7,699 nt of DNA, taken from positions 1 through 7,699 of the forward strand of contig JAZTZP010000066.1 of the NCBI GenBank assembly GCA_045637525.1, given 5' to 3'. Position numbers and translations under genes: made by a program. The notes beneath the pieces were generated by a model. That model made no database searches, was not told the DNA's origin, and was given only the letters and a program-made list of their open reading frames with translations. Position 1 is the first letter of the stretch; every line of letters begins with the position of its first letter. Of this stretch, positions 1-6,485 are shown piece after piece. This DNA comes from JAZTZP01 sp045637525. Lineage in GTDB: Bacteria; Bacillota; Clostridia; UBA1381.

Positions 1-1
1 A

Positions 2-3000
2 ATAAGCATATATGAAAATCCTGTCGGTAATGATTTAACTGTTACCGAGACTGTTCAGAGTTATTCATATAAACAGCCGGATATGGTGAAAATCAATTAT
101 TCAAACGGTGACGGATATAACTATGACTCATATGTATATACAGAAATAAATACATATAATAACAAGGCATTCGGAAAACCAACGCTCATAACCGAAGAGC
201 TTGATTTTGATACTGCATATCATGCAGACCGCGAAAAGCACGGTATTTCATATGTATATGATGAAATAACAGGGTTTGTGACAGAAAAATCATGGAATAA
301 ATCGGAAAATATACTGTGTACAGAAACGTACACATATGACGGAAATGACAGACTGTCGGAATTTGAAAACGCAAACGGAGCAGAAGAAACGTATGACTAT
401 GAATACAATTCTTCCGGTAAAGTAACAAAAAAGACAACAACGACAGAGAACGACAGTGGAACAACCGTTATTGAAGAAAACTACACCTCCGCAACAGCAT
501 ATGCATATCCGTCAACCGTTGTTAAAACTGTTACCGAAAATGGAAAATTAACAACACAAACTACATCATACACATATGATATGCTTCTCGGCACTGTTAA
601 AACAAAGACCGATAACGCCGGAAATGTAACGACATATGAATATGATAATATCGGCAGACCAACATGTATAATTTATCCGGAGTACGACACTTATACCGGT
701 TTTTATGAAAAAGATAAAACCATACTTCCGGTTGAAACTTTTACATATGAACCGTCAGGAATAGAATATGGCGGCGTTACTGAAGAAGATGAAGCCTTTG
801 TAGCACAGAAAATAACTCATAATATAGAGTATTATGATGTAACAGATGAAGAAAATCCGCAAATTACATATCTGTATGAGGACATAAACTACTATACGGG
901 AACGGGAAGGCTTATTCAGAATAAGGTGCTGGATATAGCAGGAGATGCTTATTCATATATTCCGACAACATATCATTACAATACAGATGCAAATACAAAA
1001 ACCGTAACAGATGCACAGGGAAATACAACTGTTACACAGTACGACGGAATGGGCCGTGAAATAAAAATTACAGATACTCTTGACAATTACCATATAACGG
1101 AGTATAATATAGGTAGTGACGGAGTAGGATTTAAAGCACAGTCTTACTTTGTACCTTATGACGACCGAAGCAAAAAGGAAAACATAACGGAAGTTACATA
1201 TAACCGACAGGGACGTGTTACATCTTCAATTGCATATGAAACATATCCGGAAAACTTTTCGGAAACAAAATATTCATATGACTATGCCGGAAATGTAACG
1301 AAAATAACCGACCCGAACGGAAATATTTCAACTTTTACTTATGACAGAACCGGACGTGTTATTTCATCAAAAAATGCAAATAACGAAGTAATTTCACAAA
1401 CGTATGATAATGCCGGAAATATAAAGAAGCAGACTATAAAAGATGCATCCGGTAATGAAAGTACGCTTTATGAAAGAGTATATGACGGCGAAGGAAAAAT
1501 AATTTCCGATACTGATAATGCCGAAAACTCTTCTTTGTATTCATATAACAGCTTAAGTCTGCCTGATCAGAACACAGACAAAGACGGCAAACAAAAGAAC
1601 TTTGAATACAATGAAATGTTAATATGCGACAGACAGTACAGCATAAAGCCGGAGTCTTCTCTCTCGGACTATATGTATTCGTATGATACACCTGTTGGAG
1701 CGTCAGAAATATTTACCATTTGGGGTGAATATGACGAAACAGACGGCGGTTATGCGGCATATATGCAGGAGCAACGTTCAGCAACATACACTCCAACCGG
1801 GAAAACAAGGCTTGAAAGATCGAAATATTATTTATATAATCAGCAAAGCGGAGTATATTCAAGATATAAATATGATTCTTTAGGAAATATAACGTCAGCG
1901 GTTCATGGAAGTATATATGACGGAAACGACGGAAATGACGGAAATGATATAGGATTCATAAATACAACGCATTATGAATATGAAAACAATCGTATTTTTA
2001 AAGTTCAGACTGACGGAAGCAGTATAAGAAATACTTCTGACAGCGTAAATGCGACGTATGAATTTTATCCGGATGGTAAGCTGAAAAGCATATCATATCC
2101 GCCGCTTTCAGACGGAAGTGTTTTAAAGGCGGAATATACCTATGACGGACTCTCTCGCTTAAAAACCTTAACAAACAAAAAAGGAACAACCATTCTTTCA
2201 AGCTACAGTTATACATATGATAAAAACGGAAATATCTTAACGACAACTGAAACAGTTGAAAACGAACAGAACACCGTTTCATATACGTATGACAAGCTTA
2301 ACAGAATAGCAACTGTTTCGGGAACGAAAGGCGCAGATTCATATTATGAATACGACTATCGTGGAAACAGAAAAGTAAGCTTTGAAGAAAAAGACTTCTT
2401 AACGGAAGAAAATGCAGAGTTTCGGTATGATGAAAATGATAAGCTTCTTCTTGCAAATGTCGGAGACGATACAACAATTATCGACTATTCATCAAACGGA
2501 TACAGATATGTTAAACAAGAAAACAACAACGCACCTGTATTCTATATCTACGACACAGCCGGAAGATTAGTAACGGAAGCAAAAATAATGCTGCTCGGCA
2601 CAGCGGATGGAAATACGCTGATTTCATTATATCCGACAAAGCAATACATATGGGGTCCCGACAGAGTACTTGCTCAGATAGATGTACTTTCAGACAACAG
2701 TTACTACTATCTCTACAACGGACACGGCGATGTAGTACAGATAACAGACACAAGCGGAAACATAAAGAACACCTACGACTACGACGTATGGGGAAACTTC
2801 CTCAAAAAGGAAGAAACAACAGAAAACCCGTTCACATACTTCGGACAAACGTATGATGAAGCAACAGGTCTTTACTACTTAAGAGCCAGATACTACGATC
2901 CAACAACCGGCAGATTCACCCAACAAGACCCGGCAGAGGACGGATATAACTGGTATGTGTATGGCAATCAGAATCCGGTAATTTGTATTGACAGAACGGG

Positions 3001-3499
3001 AAATGCAATAGAAACAATTGTAGATTTAGCAAGTATAGGGCTGAGTGTTTATGATTTAATAAACGAGCCAAGTTGGATTAATTTTGGATTTCTTGCATGG
3101 GATGTAGTTGCTACCATATTGCCGGCAATTCCAGGATCTTACACATATGATGGAATAAAAGTATTAAATGGAGTATCCGATTTAAAACCTCTGAAAAAAG
3201 GAAATTTCCGAAAAAATTTGACTAAATTGGTTGGGGATGCTCCCGGTTGGATGAATAAAGCAGAGGCACATCATGTACTTCCGCAGAAGTTCGAAGATTG
3301 GTTTGTTAAAAGAGGCTTGAATATAAATGATCCGCGATTTGGTACATGGGTAGATGCAGACTCACACAGAAAATGGAGTCATGAATACAACGTTTACTGG
3401 GATGATTATATTGATAAACATAATGATGCTGACGCTAGTCAGATTGTAAATTACGCAAAAACTTTAGCAGAAACATTTGGCTTTGATGTAAATTTTTAA
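2..3499 (+). CDS. Rhs/YD-repeat polymorphic toxin, 5' end outside window
   Basis: The reading frame is open from base 2 with no start signal, so the first ATG at 83 is internal and the gene begins upstream; 1165 codons are visible. It is built of tandem YD repeats (for example YDNIGRPT, YDRTGRVISS, YDNAGNIKK, YDGLSRLKTLTN), which in known Rhs proteins form a beta-strand cocoon around the toxin. The RHS core lies at about residues 880-1000, with YLYNGHGDVVQITDTSGN, YDYDVWGN, LYYLRARYYDPTTGRF and YVYGNQNPV. After DRTG (residues 997-1000) the sequence changes to a pretoxin linker and a nuclease-like tip (residues about 1001-1165). Family knowledge suggests a secreted or surface protein delivering the tip into competitor cells; the export signal would lie upstream of the window. 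An immunity gene follows 12 bases after the stop. The family call is very secure; the toxin activity is inferred. Confidence 0.95.
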   Translation: MSIYENPVGNDLTVTETVQSYSYKQPDMVKINYSNGDGYNYDSYVYTEINTYNNKAFGKPTLITEELDFDTAYHADREKHGISYVYDEITGFVTEKSWNKSENILCTETYTYDGNDRLSEFENANGAEETYDYEYNSSGKVTKKTTTTENDSGTTVIEENYTSATAYAYPSTVVKTVTENGKLTTQTTSYTYDMLLGTVKTKTDNAGNVTTYEYDNIGRPTCIIYPEYDTYTGFYEKDKTILPVETFTYEPSGIEYGGVTEEDEAFVAQKITHNIEYYDVTDEENPQITYLYEDINYYTGTGRLIQNKVLDIAGDAYSYIPTTYHYNTDANTKTVTDAQGNTTVTQYDGMGREIKITDTLDNYHITEYNIGSDGVGFKAQSYFVPYDDRSKKENITEVTYNRQGRVTSSIAYETYPENFSETKYSYDYAGNVTKITDPNGNISTFTYDRTGRVISSKNANNEVISQTYDNAGNIKKQTIKDASGNESTLYERVYDGEGKIISDTDNAENSSLYSYNSLSLPDQNTDKDGKQKNFEYNEMLICDRQYSIKPESSLSDYMYSYDTPVGASEIFTIWGEYDETDGGYAAYMQEQRSATYTPTGKTRLERSKYYLYNQQSGVYSRYKYDSLGNITSAVHGSIYDGNDGNDGNDIGFINTTHYEYENNRIFKVQTDGSSIRNTSDSVNATYEFYPDGKLKSISYPPLSDGSVLKAEYTYDGLSRLKTLTNKKGTTILSSYSYTYDKNGNILTTTETVENEQNTVSYTYDKLNRIATVSGTKGADSYYEYDYRGNRKVSFEEKDFLTEENAEFRYDENDKLLLANVGDDTTIIDYSSNGYRYVKQENNNAPVFYIYDTAGRLVTEAKIMLLGTADGNTLISLYPTKQYIWGPDRVLAQIDVLSDNSYYYLYNGHGDVVQITDTSGNIKNTYDYDVWGNFLKKEETTENPFTYFGQTYDEATGLYYLRARYYDPTTGRFTQQDPAEDGYNWYVYGNQNPVICIDRTGNAIETIVDLASIGLSVYDLINEPSWINFGFLAWDVVATILPAIPGSYTYDGIKVLNGVSDLKPLKKGNFRKNLTKLVGDAPGWMNKAEAHHVLPQKFEDWFVKRGLNINDPRFGTWVDADSHRKWSHEYNVYWDDYIDKHNDADASQIVNYAKTLAETFGFDVNF
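1919..1945 (+). repeat. In-frame 9-bp tandem repeat (GACGGAAAY x3) in the Rhs gene
   Basis: Three consecutive 9-bp units GACGGAAAC/GACGGAAAT/GACGGAAAT encode DGN-DGN-DGN and are followed by GAT. The unit is a multiple of three, so slippage would change length without shifting the frame. It sits between two YD repeats in what is probably a loop. Confidence 0.85.
3002..3496 (+). other. C-terminal toxin tip: pretoxin linker plus AHH/DUF2380 (SitA6)-like nuclease domain
   Basis: This is the variable 3' module of the Rhs gene. The first ~50 residues are hydrophobic and carry NEPSWINFGFLAWD and LPAIPGSY, a linker commonly seen between Firmicutes Rhs cores and their toxins. A basic stretch follows (LKPLKKGNFRKNLTK), then the likely catalytic part: AEAHHVLPQKFEDWF with His1090-His1091 (3269-3274), RGLNINDPRFG, and DSHRKWSHEYN with His1122 (3365-3367) and His1127 (3380-3382). 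The order HH, then H after a DxHR motif, is that of HNH/treble-clef nuclease toxins of the AHH and DUF2380 types. The SitA6 resemblance is from memory of the family pattern and is supported by the double-CXXCG gene next door. A DNase or RNase activity is inferred, not shown. Numbering starts at the codon at base 2. Confidence 0.75.
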
Positions 3500-3505
3500 A
3501 GGAGG
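3498..3505 (+). promoter_or_regulatory. Strong ribosome binding site of the immunity gene
   Basis: AAAGGAGG overlaps the last bases of the rhs stop codon and stands 6 bases before the ATG at 3512. It is the best Shine-Dalgarno match among the + strand genes, which fits the need for abundant immunity protein, and it fixes the start codon. Confidence 0.9.
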
Positions 3506-3511
3506 ATTAAA

Positions 3512-4174
3512 ATGATATTTTATAAAGTACGTTATGATGAGGGACGAAGAAAAAAATTCACAGAAGCAATTCCGGTGTTTGGTTATCCTACAGAAAAAAG
3601 AGAATGTGAAGTTTGTAACAGAACTTGGCATTCTTTCAGAAAAATGTATGATGAAAACTTACCTTATCCAATATCTTTTATACGGGATAATTTCGTTGAT
3701 TTTATATCATGTGAAGCATTTATTTTAGTAAGCGAAAACGCAAAATGCATTATGGAAAAATTTGGCATAAATACCCCGCTGTATTCCAAGATGACGGGGG
3801 TGGCAAAAAGCGAACTTACAGCAGAGAAAATTAAAGATTTAAGAGACAGAGGGCGCAATGTTAGCAGATTAACAGAGGTTACGCCTACATATTATTCGCT
3901 TAGTGCAGAAATCGGTGCTCAAATGCATGAAGATTTAAATTATAAATGGGTAGATACAGGAAATGGTGTATGTAAGCATTGTGGGCGTGGCGTAGGATAT
4001 GAGCCGGATGATTGTTTTGCCCCAGACTGTATTTCATTAAAATCATGGAATGGTAGTGATTTTTTCAGGGCAAAAGAAACCGGACGTTGCTTGTTTTGTA
4101 CCGAAAATTTTAAAAAATTTTATAAGGAACAAAATTTTAAAGGGTTACGTTTTGAAGAGATTGAAGGCAGATAA
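3512..4174 (+). CDS. Double-CXXCG (SitI6-type) immunity protein
   Basis: A 220-residue soluble protein with no signal peptide or membrane segment, expected to bind and neutralise the neighbouring Rhs toxin tip in the cytoplasm. Visible motifs are C32-E-V-C35 near the N terminus and C154-K-H-C157-G158 in the second half, the spaced pair that names the double-CXXCG family. Its C-terminal end (FFRAKETGRCLFCTENFKKF, then GLRFEEIEG) matches the usual family ending in which a sensor-like 'D-FR-....-TE-F....G--F' segment occurs. Two further Cys pairs, C168/C173 and C193/C196, suggest metal binding, probably zinc. In Myxococcus, relatives lie next to SitA6/DUF2380 lipoprotein toxins; here the partner is an Rhs tip. 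Start chosen from the AAAGGAGG site. The gene is probably translated from the rhs transcript, as only 12 bases separate them. The family call is from pattern recognition, not a search. Confidence 0.8.
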   Translation: MIFYKVRYDEGRRKKFTEAIPVFGYPTEKRECEVCNRTWHSFRKMYDENLPYPISFIRDNFVDFISCEAFILVSENAKCIMEKFGINTPLYSKMTGVAKSELTAEKIKDLRDRGRNVSRLTEVTPTYYSLSAEIGAQMHEDLNYKWVDTGNGVCKHCGRGVGYEPDDCFAPDCISLKSWNGSDFFRAKETGRCLFCTENFKKFYKEQNFKGLRFEEIEGR

Positions 4175-4236
4175 TCATAAATTTAGTACAAAAAAATTCA
4201 AAAGGCAGTCGAAGGATAATTATAATTAAAGACGTT

Positions 4237-4350
4237 TGGGGACATGCCTGTTTTATCACGCTTCCGACAGCGTAAATGTAGAGTATGAATTTTATCCGGA
4301 TGGTAAGCTTAAAAGTATATCAAATGCGTGATGAAACAGGCACGTCCCCA
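4237..4350. repeat. 25-bp imperfect inverted repeat enclosing an Rhs fragment
   Basis: Arms 4237-4261 and 4326-4350 pair over 25 positions with one true mismatch (4244/4343) and one G-T wobble (4254/4333). The arm core reads GGGGACATGCCTGTTTTATC on the left and the complement of GGGGACGTGCCTGTTTCATC on the right. The 64-bp loop is a piece of Rhs coding sequence. No T-run follows, so it is not a typical terminator. The GGGGAC.../...GTCCCC ends resemble REP-type palindromes associated with Y1 (RAYT-like) transposases in Firmicutes; that link is inference and no transposase is present here. Confidence 0.75.
4262..4325 (+). pseudogene. Fragment of an Rhs YD-repeat gene
   Basis: The bases align without gaps to 2035-2098 inside the intact Rhs gene, with about 8 differences in 64. 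The frame starting at 4263 reads SDSVNVEYEFYPDGKLKSIS against SDSVNATYEFYPDGKLKSIS in the intact protein. It ends at a TGA (4329-4331) inside the right arm of the inverted repeat, and a stop (4227-4229) closes the frame upstream. Most differences are synonymous or conservative, so the fragment comes from a second Rhs gene that was under selection rather than from a fresh copy of this one. Confidence 0.85.
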
Positions 4351-4408
4351 CAAAACCTGCGTCCCCACAAAACCCGTCCGTCCCCACAAAACCCGCCCAC
4401 AAAACCGC
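4344..4408 (+). repeat. Decaying tandem repeat of GTCCCCACAAAACC units
   Basis: GTCCCCACAAAACC occurs at 4344, 4361 and 4380 (spacings 17 and 19), followed by a shortened CCCACAAAACCGC at 4396-4408. The first unit overlaps the right arm of the inverted repeat, so the array appears to have grown out of the end of that palindrome. The repeats are too short and uneven for a CRISPR array. Confidence 0.8.
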
Positions 4409-4411
4409 ACA

Positions 4412-4486
4412 AATGATTATTCCAATTTAATTGTAATGCCAAAAGATGTACACCGAGAATTTACAGCTTGGTGGGCAGGATATTAA
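4412..4486 (+). pseudogene. 3' remnant of an HNH-type Rhs toxin tip
   Basis: The frame ending at the TAA at 4484-4486 reads 24 residues, NDYSNLIVMPKDVHREFTA followed by WWAGY. 'NLIVMPKDVHREF' has the look of the last His-bearing motif of an HNH/AHH nuclease, and parallels DADSHRKWSHEYN in the intact tip. No start codon or ribosome site serves it, and upstream the frame runs straight into the tandem GTCCCCAC repeats, so the rest of the toxin is gone. It lies 23 bases before an SMI1/KNR4 immunity gene, exactly where the toxin of that immunity protein should end. The call rests on one short motif plus position. Confidence 0.55.
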
Positions 4487-4492
4487 ATATTG

Positions 4493-4500
4493 AAAGGTGA
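4493..4500 (+). promoter_or_regulatory. Ribosome binding site of the SMI1/KNR4 gene
   Basis: AAAGGTGA lies 9 bases before the ATG at 4510. The next in-frame ATG (4537-4539) has no comparable site in front of it, so 4510 is preferred. Confidence 0.75.
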
Positions 4501-4509
4501 GTAAAGAAA

Positions 4510-5004
4510 ATGTATATTTCATGTATTGAAACAATAATGGAGCAAAATCAAAAAGTATATATCGGAGATGGCGAGTTTGAAGATTTTAGAGCTGAAATAA
4601 ATTCAAAAAATTCTATTGAAGAAATTACTGAATTTGAAACAGAATTAAACATTAAATTGCCGGATGACTATAAAACATTTTTATCCGAGTGTGACGGAAT
4701 AAACTTTTATGTAGCCGGTGAATTAAGTTTATACGGAATACAAGAAATAATAGAATTAAAGGAATGTATAGATTATTTAGACGGAATAATACCCATTGGA
4801 TATTGTCTGGAAGAGTACATTGTAATAAATTGTAATGAAATTTCGTCAGGTAAGTATATGTATGCAGGAGATGCTTATTGTCCTGATGAGTATTACTCGT
4901 TGGATTGTAATTTCTATGAATTTTTTGAAAGGCACATCATGTCGAATTTTAATAATTACTGGACTTGGGTGAAACCTGATAAAAGATATAGGTTTATTGA
5001 ATAA
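4510..5004 (+). CDS. SMI1/KNR4 (SUKH) family immunity protein, orphan
   Basis: A 164-residue acidic cytoplasmic protein of the SUKH superfamily, whose bacterial members act as immunity proteins for nuclease and other polymorphic toxins. The N-terminal part has the family signature IEEITEFETELNIKLPDDYK followed by TFLSECDGI (residues 36-64); a central strand region IIPIGYCLEEYIVINC (93-108) and the C-terminal FYEFFERHIM (135-144) complete the usual arrangement. There is no signal peptide or membrane segment. It follows a 24-codon toxin remnant rather than an intact toxin, so it looks like an orphan immunity gene retained from an older Rhs tip module, perhaps still protecting against sister cells that carry that toxin. 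No convincing promoter of its own was found; it may depend on read-through from the rhs operon across the palindrome at 4237-4350. It ends before a hairpin at 5053. Confidence 0.88.
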   Translation: MYISCIETIMEQNQKVYIGDGEFEDFRAEINSKNSIEEITEFETELNIKLPDDYKTFLSECDGINFYVAGELSLYGIQEIIELKECIDYLDGIIPIGYCLEEYIVINCNEISSGKYMYAGDAYCPDEYYSLDCNFYEFFERHIMSNFNNYWTWVKPDKRYRFIE

Positions 5005-5052
5005 AATAATGGCTGAAATATTATATAGGCCGGGAACGATTGATTAGTATAG

Positions 5053-5102
5053 TTGGGTATGGTAAAATATTCGCAGGGGTTAGGATATTTTATCATACCC
5101 AA
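5053..5102 (+). terminator. Hairpin terminator between convergent operons
   Basis: TTGGGTATGGTAAAATAT (5053-5070) pairs with ATATTTTATCATACCCAA (5085-5102) over 18 positions with one G-T wobble and a 14-base loop. On the + strand it is followed by TTATTTTATA, a loose U-rich tail, so it should end transcripts of the SMI1 gene. It also lies 34 bases past the stop of the MATE gene on the other strand, where the tail is less U-rich, so it may serve both directions. Confidence 0.7.
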
Positions 5103-5135
5103 TTATTTTATACAATAAAATTCAGAAGGATTTTT

Positions 5136-6482
5136 TTATCTTGTAAGGACTTTAATCCATTTGTATCTGTTTACTTTAATTGATGCGGCGAGGCATTTGA
5201 ATACCTGGTCGGAGTTAAGACACGCAACTACTGCTATGGGGTGCCAGTGCCATATGAATGCCGCTGTGAATGAGAATGGGAGCACGATTCCCCACAGGCT
5301 TATAAGGTCGTTTATCAGCACGAATTTTGCGTCTCCGCCGCCACGTACTACTCCGCACGATACCGGCATCTGATATGCTGTTCCGATACAGGTTATGCAA
5401 AGGACAAGTATAAAGCTGTTTGCAAGGTCTCTTGTTTCGGGCGTGAGGTTATATAGTCCGAGTATCGGAATACGGAGTATATAGAGTATTATACTTGTTA
5501 AAATACCGTTTAATATGAACATCAGCTGAAGCGTTTTTGCCATGGTTTTTGTTTCTTCAAAATTGCCTTTACCGATTGACATTCCTATATGAACGGACGC
5601 TGCACTTGCTGAGCCTATTGTTGCAACCTTAAGCACCTGATAGAGCGTTGTCGCAACGGAGTTTGCCGCAATTGCACTGTCGGTCATATGCCCTAATATA
5701 ACGGTCTGGAGTGCGGTTGATACTCCGAATATAACGCCTGTTACCATAAATGAAACGCTTAGCTTTAAATAGTCCTTTATAAACGAAAATTCTCCTGTGA
5801 AGAAGTCTTTTACCTTTATTTTAAGACGTTTATCAAAAAATGCCAGATAGGTTATCAGTATACACAGTTCAACTATTCTTGCGGTAAGCGTACCGATAGC
5901 GGCACCGGTGACACCGAGTCTTGGTGCTCCGAAGTTACCGCCTATTAAAACATAGTTTATACAGCAGTTTATAATCAGAGTGCATATTGATATGTAAAAC
6001 GCAATTTTTACCGTTTCAACACTTCTCAGCATTGCAAGTAAAACTGAGGTTACGGCAAATATTATATACGTGAAGCGGATGATACGGAGGTATTTCACGC
6101 CCTCGGCAATAATTTCCGGAGAGGGGGAGAAAGCTCCGACAATCTGCTCCGGAAAAAGGCTTGTTGCAATGAAAAGCAACAGTCCTAATGTAAATCCAAG
6201 CACTACTGCGCCGCGTGAGATGTTTTTTATGGGCGCTGTTCTTTTTTGTCCCCAATACTGACCGGCGATAACGACTAAAGAATCACCGCACGCCATTGTT
6301 AGCTGCTGAAACACAAACTGTATCTGATTGACTGCCGCCACTCCCGAAAGTGAGGTTTCGCTGTAACCGCCTATCATTATATTGTCGGCAAGATTTACGC
6401 TCAGTATTATAACGTTTTGCAGTATAAGCATTCCGAGCAGCGAGAAAAAACTTTTATAAAAACTTTTATCCTTAATAAACAT
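5136..6482 (-). CDS. MATE family efflux transporter
   Basis: A 448-residue inner-membrane protein with about 12 hydrophobic segments, of the usual MATE length. MATE proteins export cationic drugs or metabolites using a Na+ or H+ gradient. Family marks in order: VNLADNIMIGGY (residues 29-40, the position of the common VDT-MVG motif), GQYWGQK (74-80), the mid-protein RLGVTGAAIGTLTAR (188-202), the start of the second half at SVSFMVTGVIFGVSTALQ (242-259), and VVRGGGDAKF (378-387). The start ATG at 6480-6482 is preceded at 7 bases by AAAGGA (6495-6490), which overlaps the last codons of the upstream gene; only 3 bases separate the two genes, so they are co-transcribed and probably translationally coupled. 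The substrate cannot be told. Trp/His-rich FIWHWHPIAVV (409-419) lies in the last membrane segments. Confidence 0.95.
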   Translation of the reverse strand: MFIKDKSFYKSFFSLLGMLILQNVIILSVNLADNIMIGGYSETSLSGVAAVNQIQFVFQQLTMACGDSLVVIAGQYWGQKRTAPIKNISRGAVVLGFTLGLLLFIATSLFPEQIVGAFSPSPEIIAEGVKYLRIIRFTYIIFAVTSVLLAMLRSVETVKIAFYISICTLIINCCINYVLIGGNFGAPRLGVTGAAIGTLTARIVELCILITYLAFFDKRLKIKVKDFFTGEFSFIKDYLKLSVSFMVTGVIFGVSTALQTVILGHMTDSAIAANSVATTLYQVLKVATIGSASAASVHIGMSIGKGNFEETKTMAKTLQLMFILNGILTSIILYILRIPILGLYNLTPETRDLANSFILVLCITCIGTAYQMPVSCGVVRGGGDAKFVLINDLISLWGIVLPFSFTAAFIWHWHPIAVVACLNSDQVFKCLAASIKVNRYKWIKVLTR

Positions 6483-6485
6483 TTC

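Noticed and set aside
938..953. A 16-base match (GCAGGAGATGCTTATT) between the Rhs gene and the SMI1 gene at 4864-4879.
   Set aside because: In both places it encodes A-G-D-A-Y in the reading frame and the flanks differ; chance codon agreement is a sufficient explanation.
1998..2282. Reverse-strand and alternative-frame open frames within the Rhs, MATE and isomerase genes (for example 1998-2282, 2511-2753, 6016-6255).
   Set aside because: They are shadows of strong genes, have low-complexity or Cys/Arg-rich translations, and lack ribosome sites.
4197..4226. Possible promoter for the SMI1 region: TTCAAA, 18 bases, then TATAAT.
   Set aside because: The -10 is perfect but the -35 matches only 4 of 6 and the sequence is very AT-rich; it also lies before a large palindrome, far from the gene start.
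4237..4350. The 25-bp inverted repeat as a terminator for the double-CXXCG gene.
   Set aside because: The loop is 64 bases long and no T-run follows the right arm, so it does not fit a Rho-independent terminator.
4344..4408. The GTCCCCAC repeats as a CRISPR array.
   Set aside because: Units are about 14-17 bases with only a few bases between them; there are no spacers and no cas genes.
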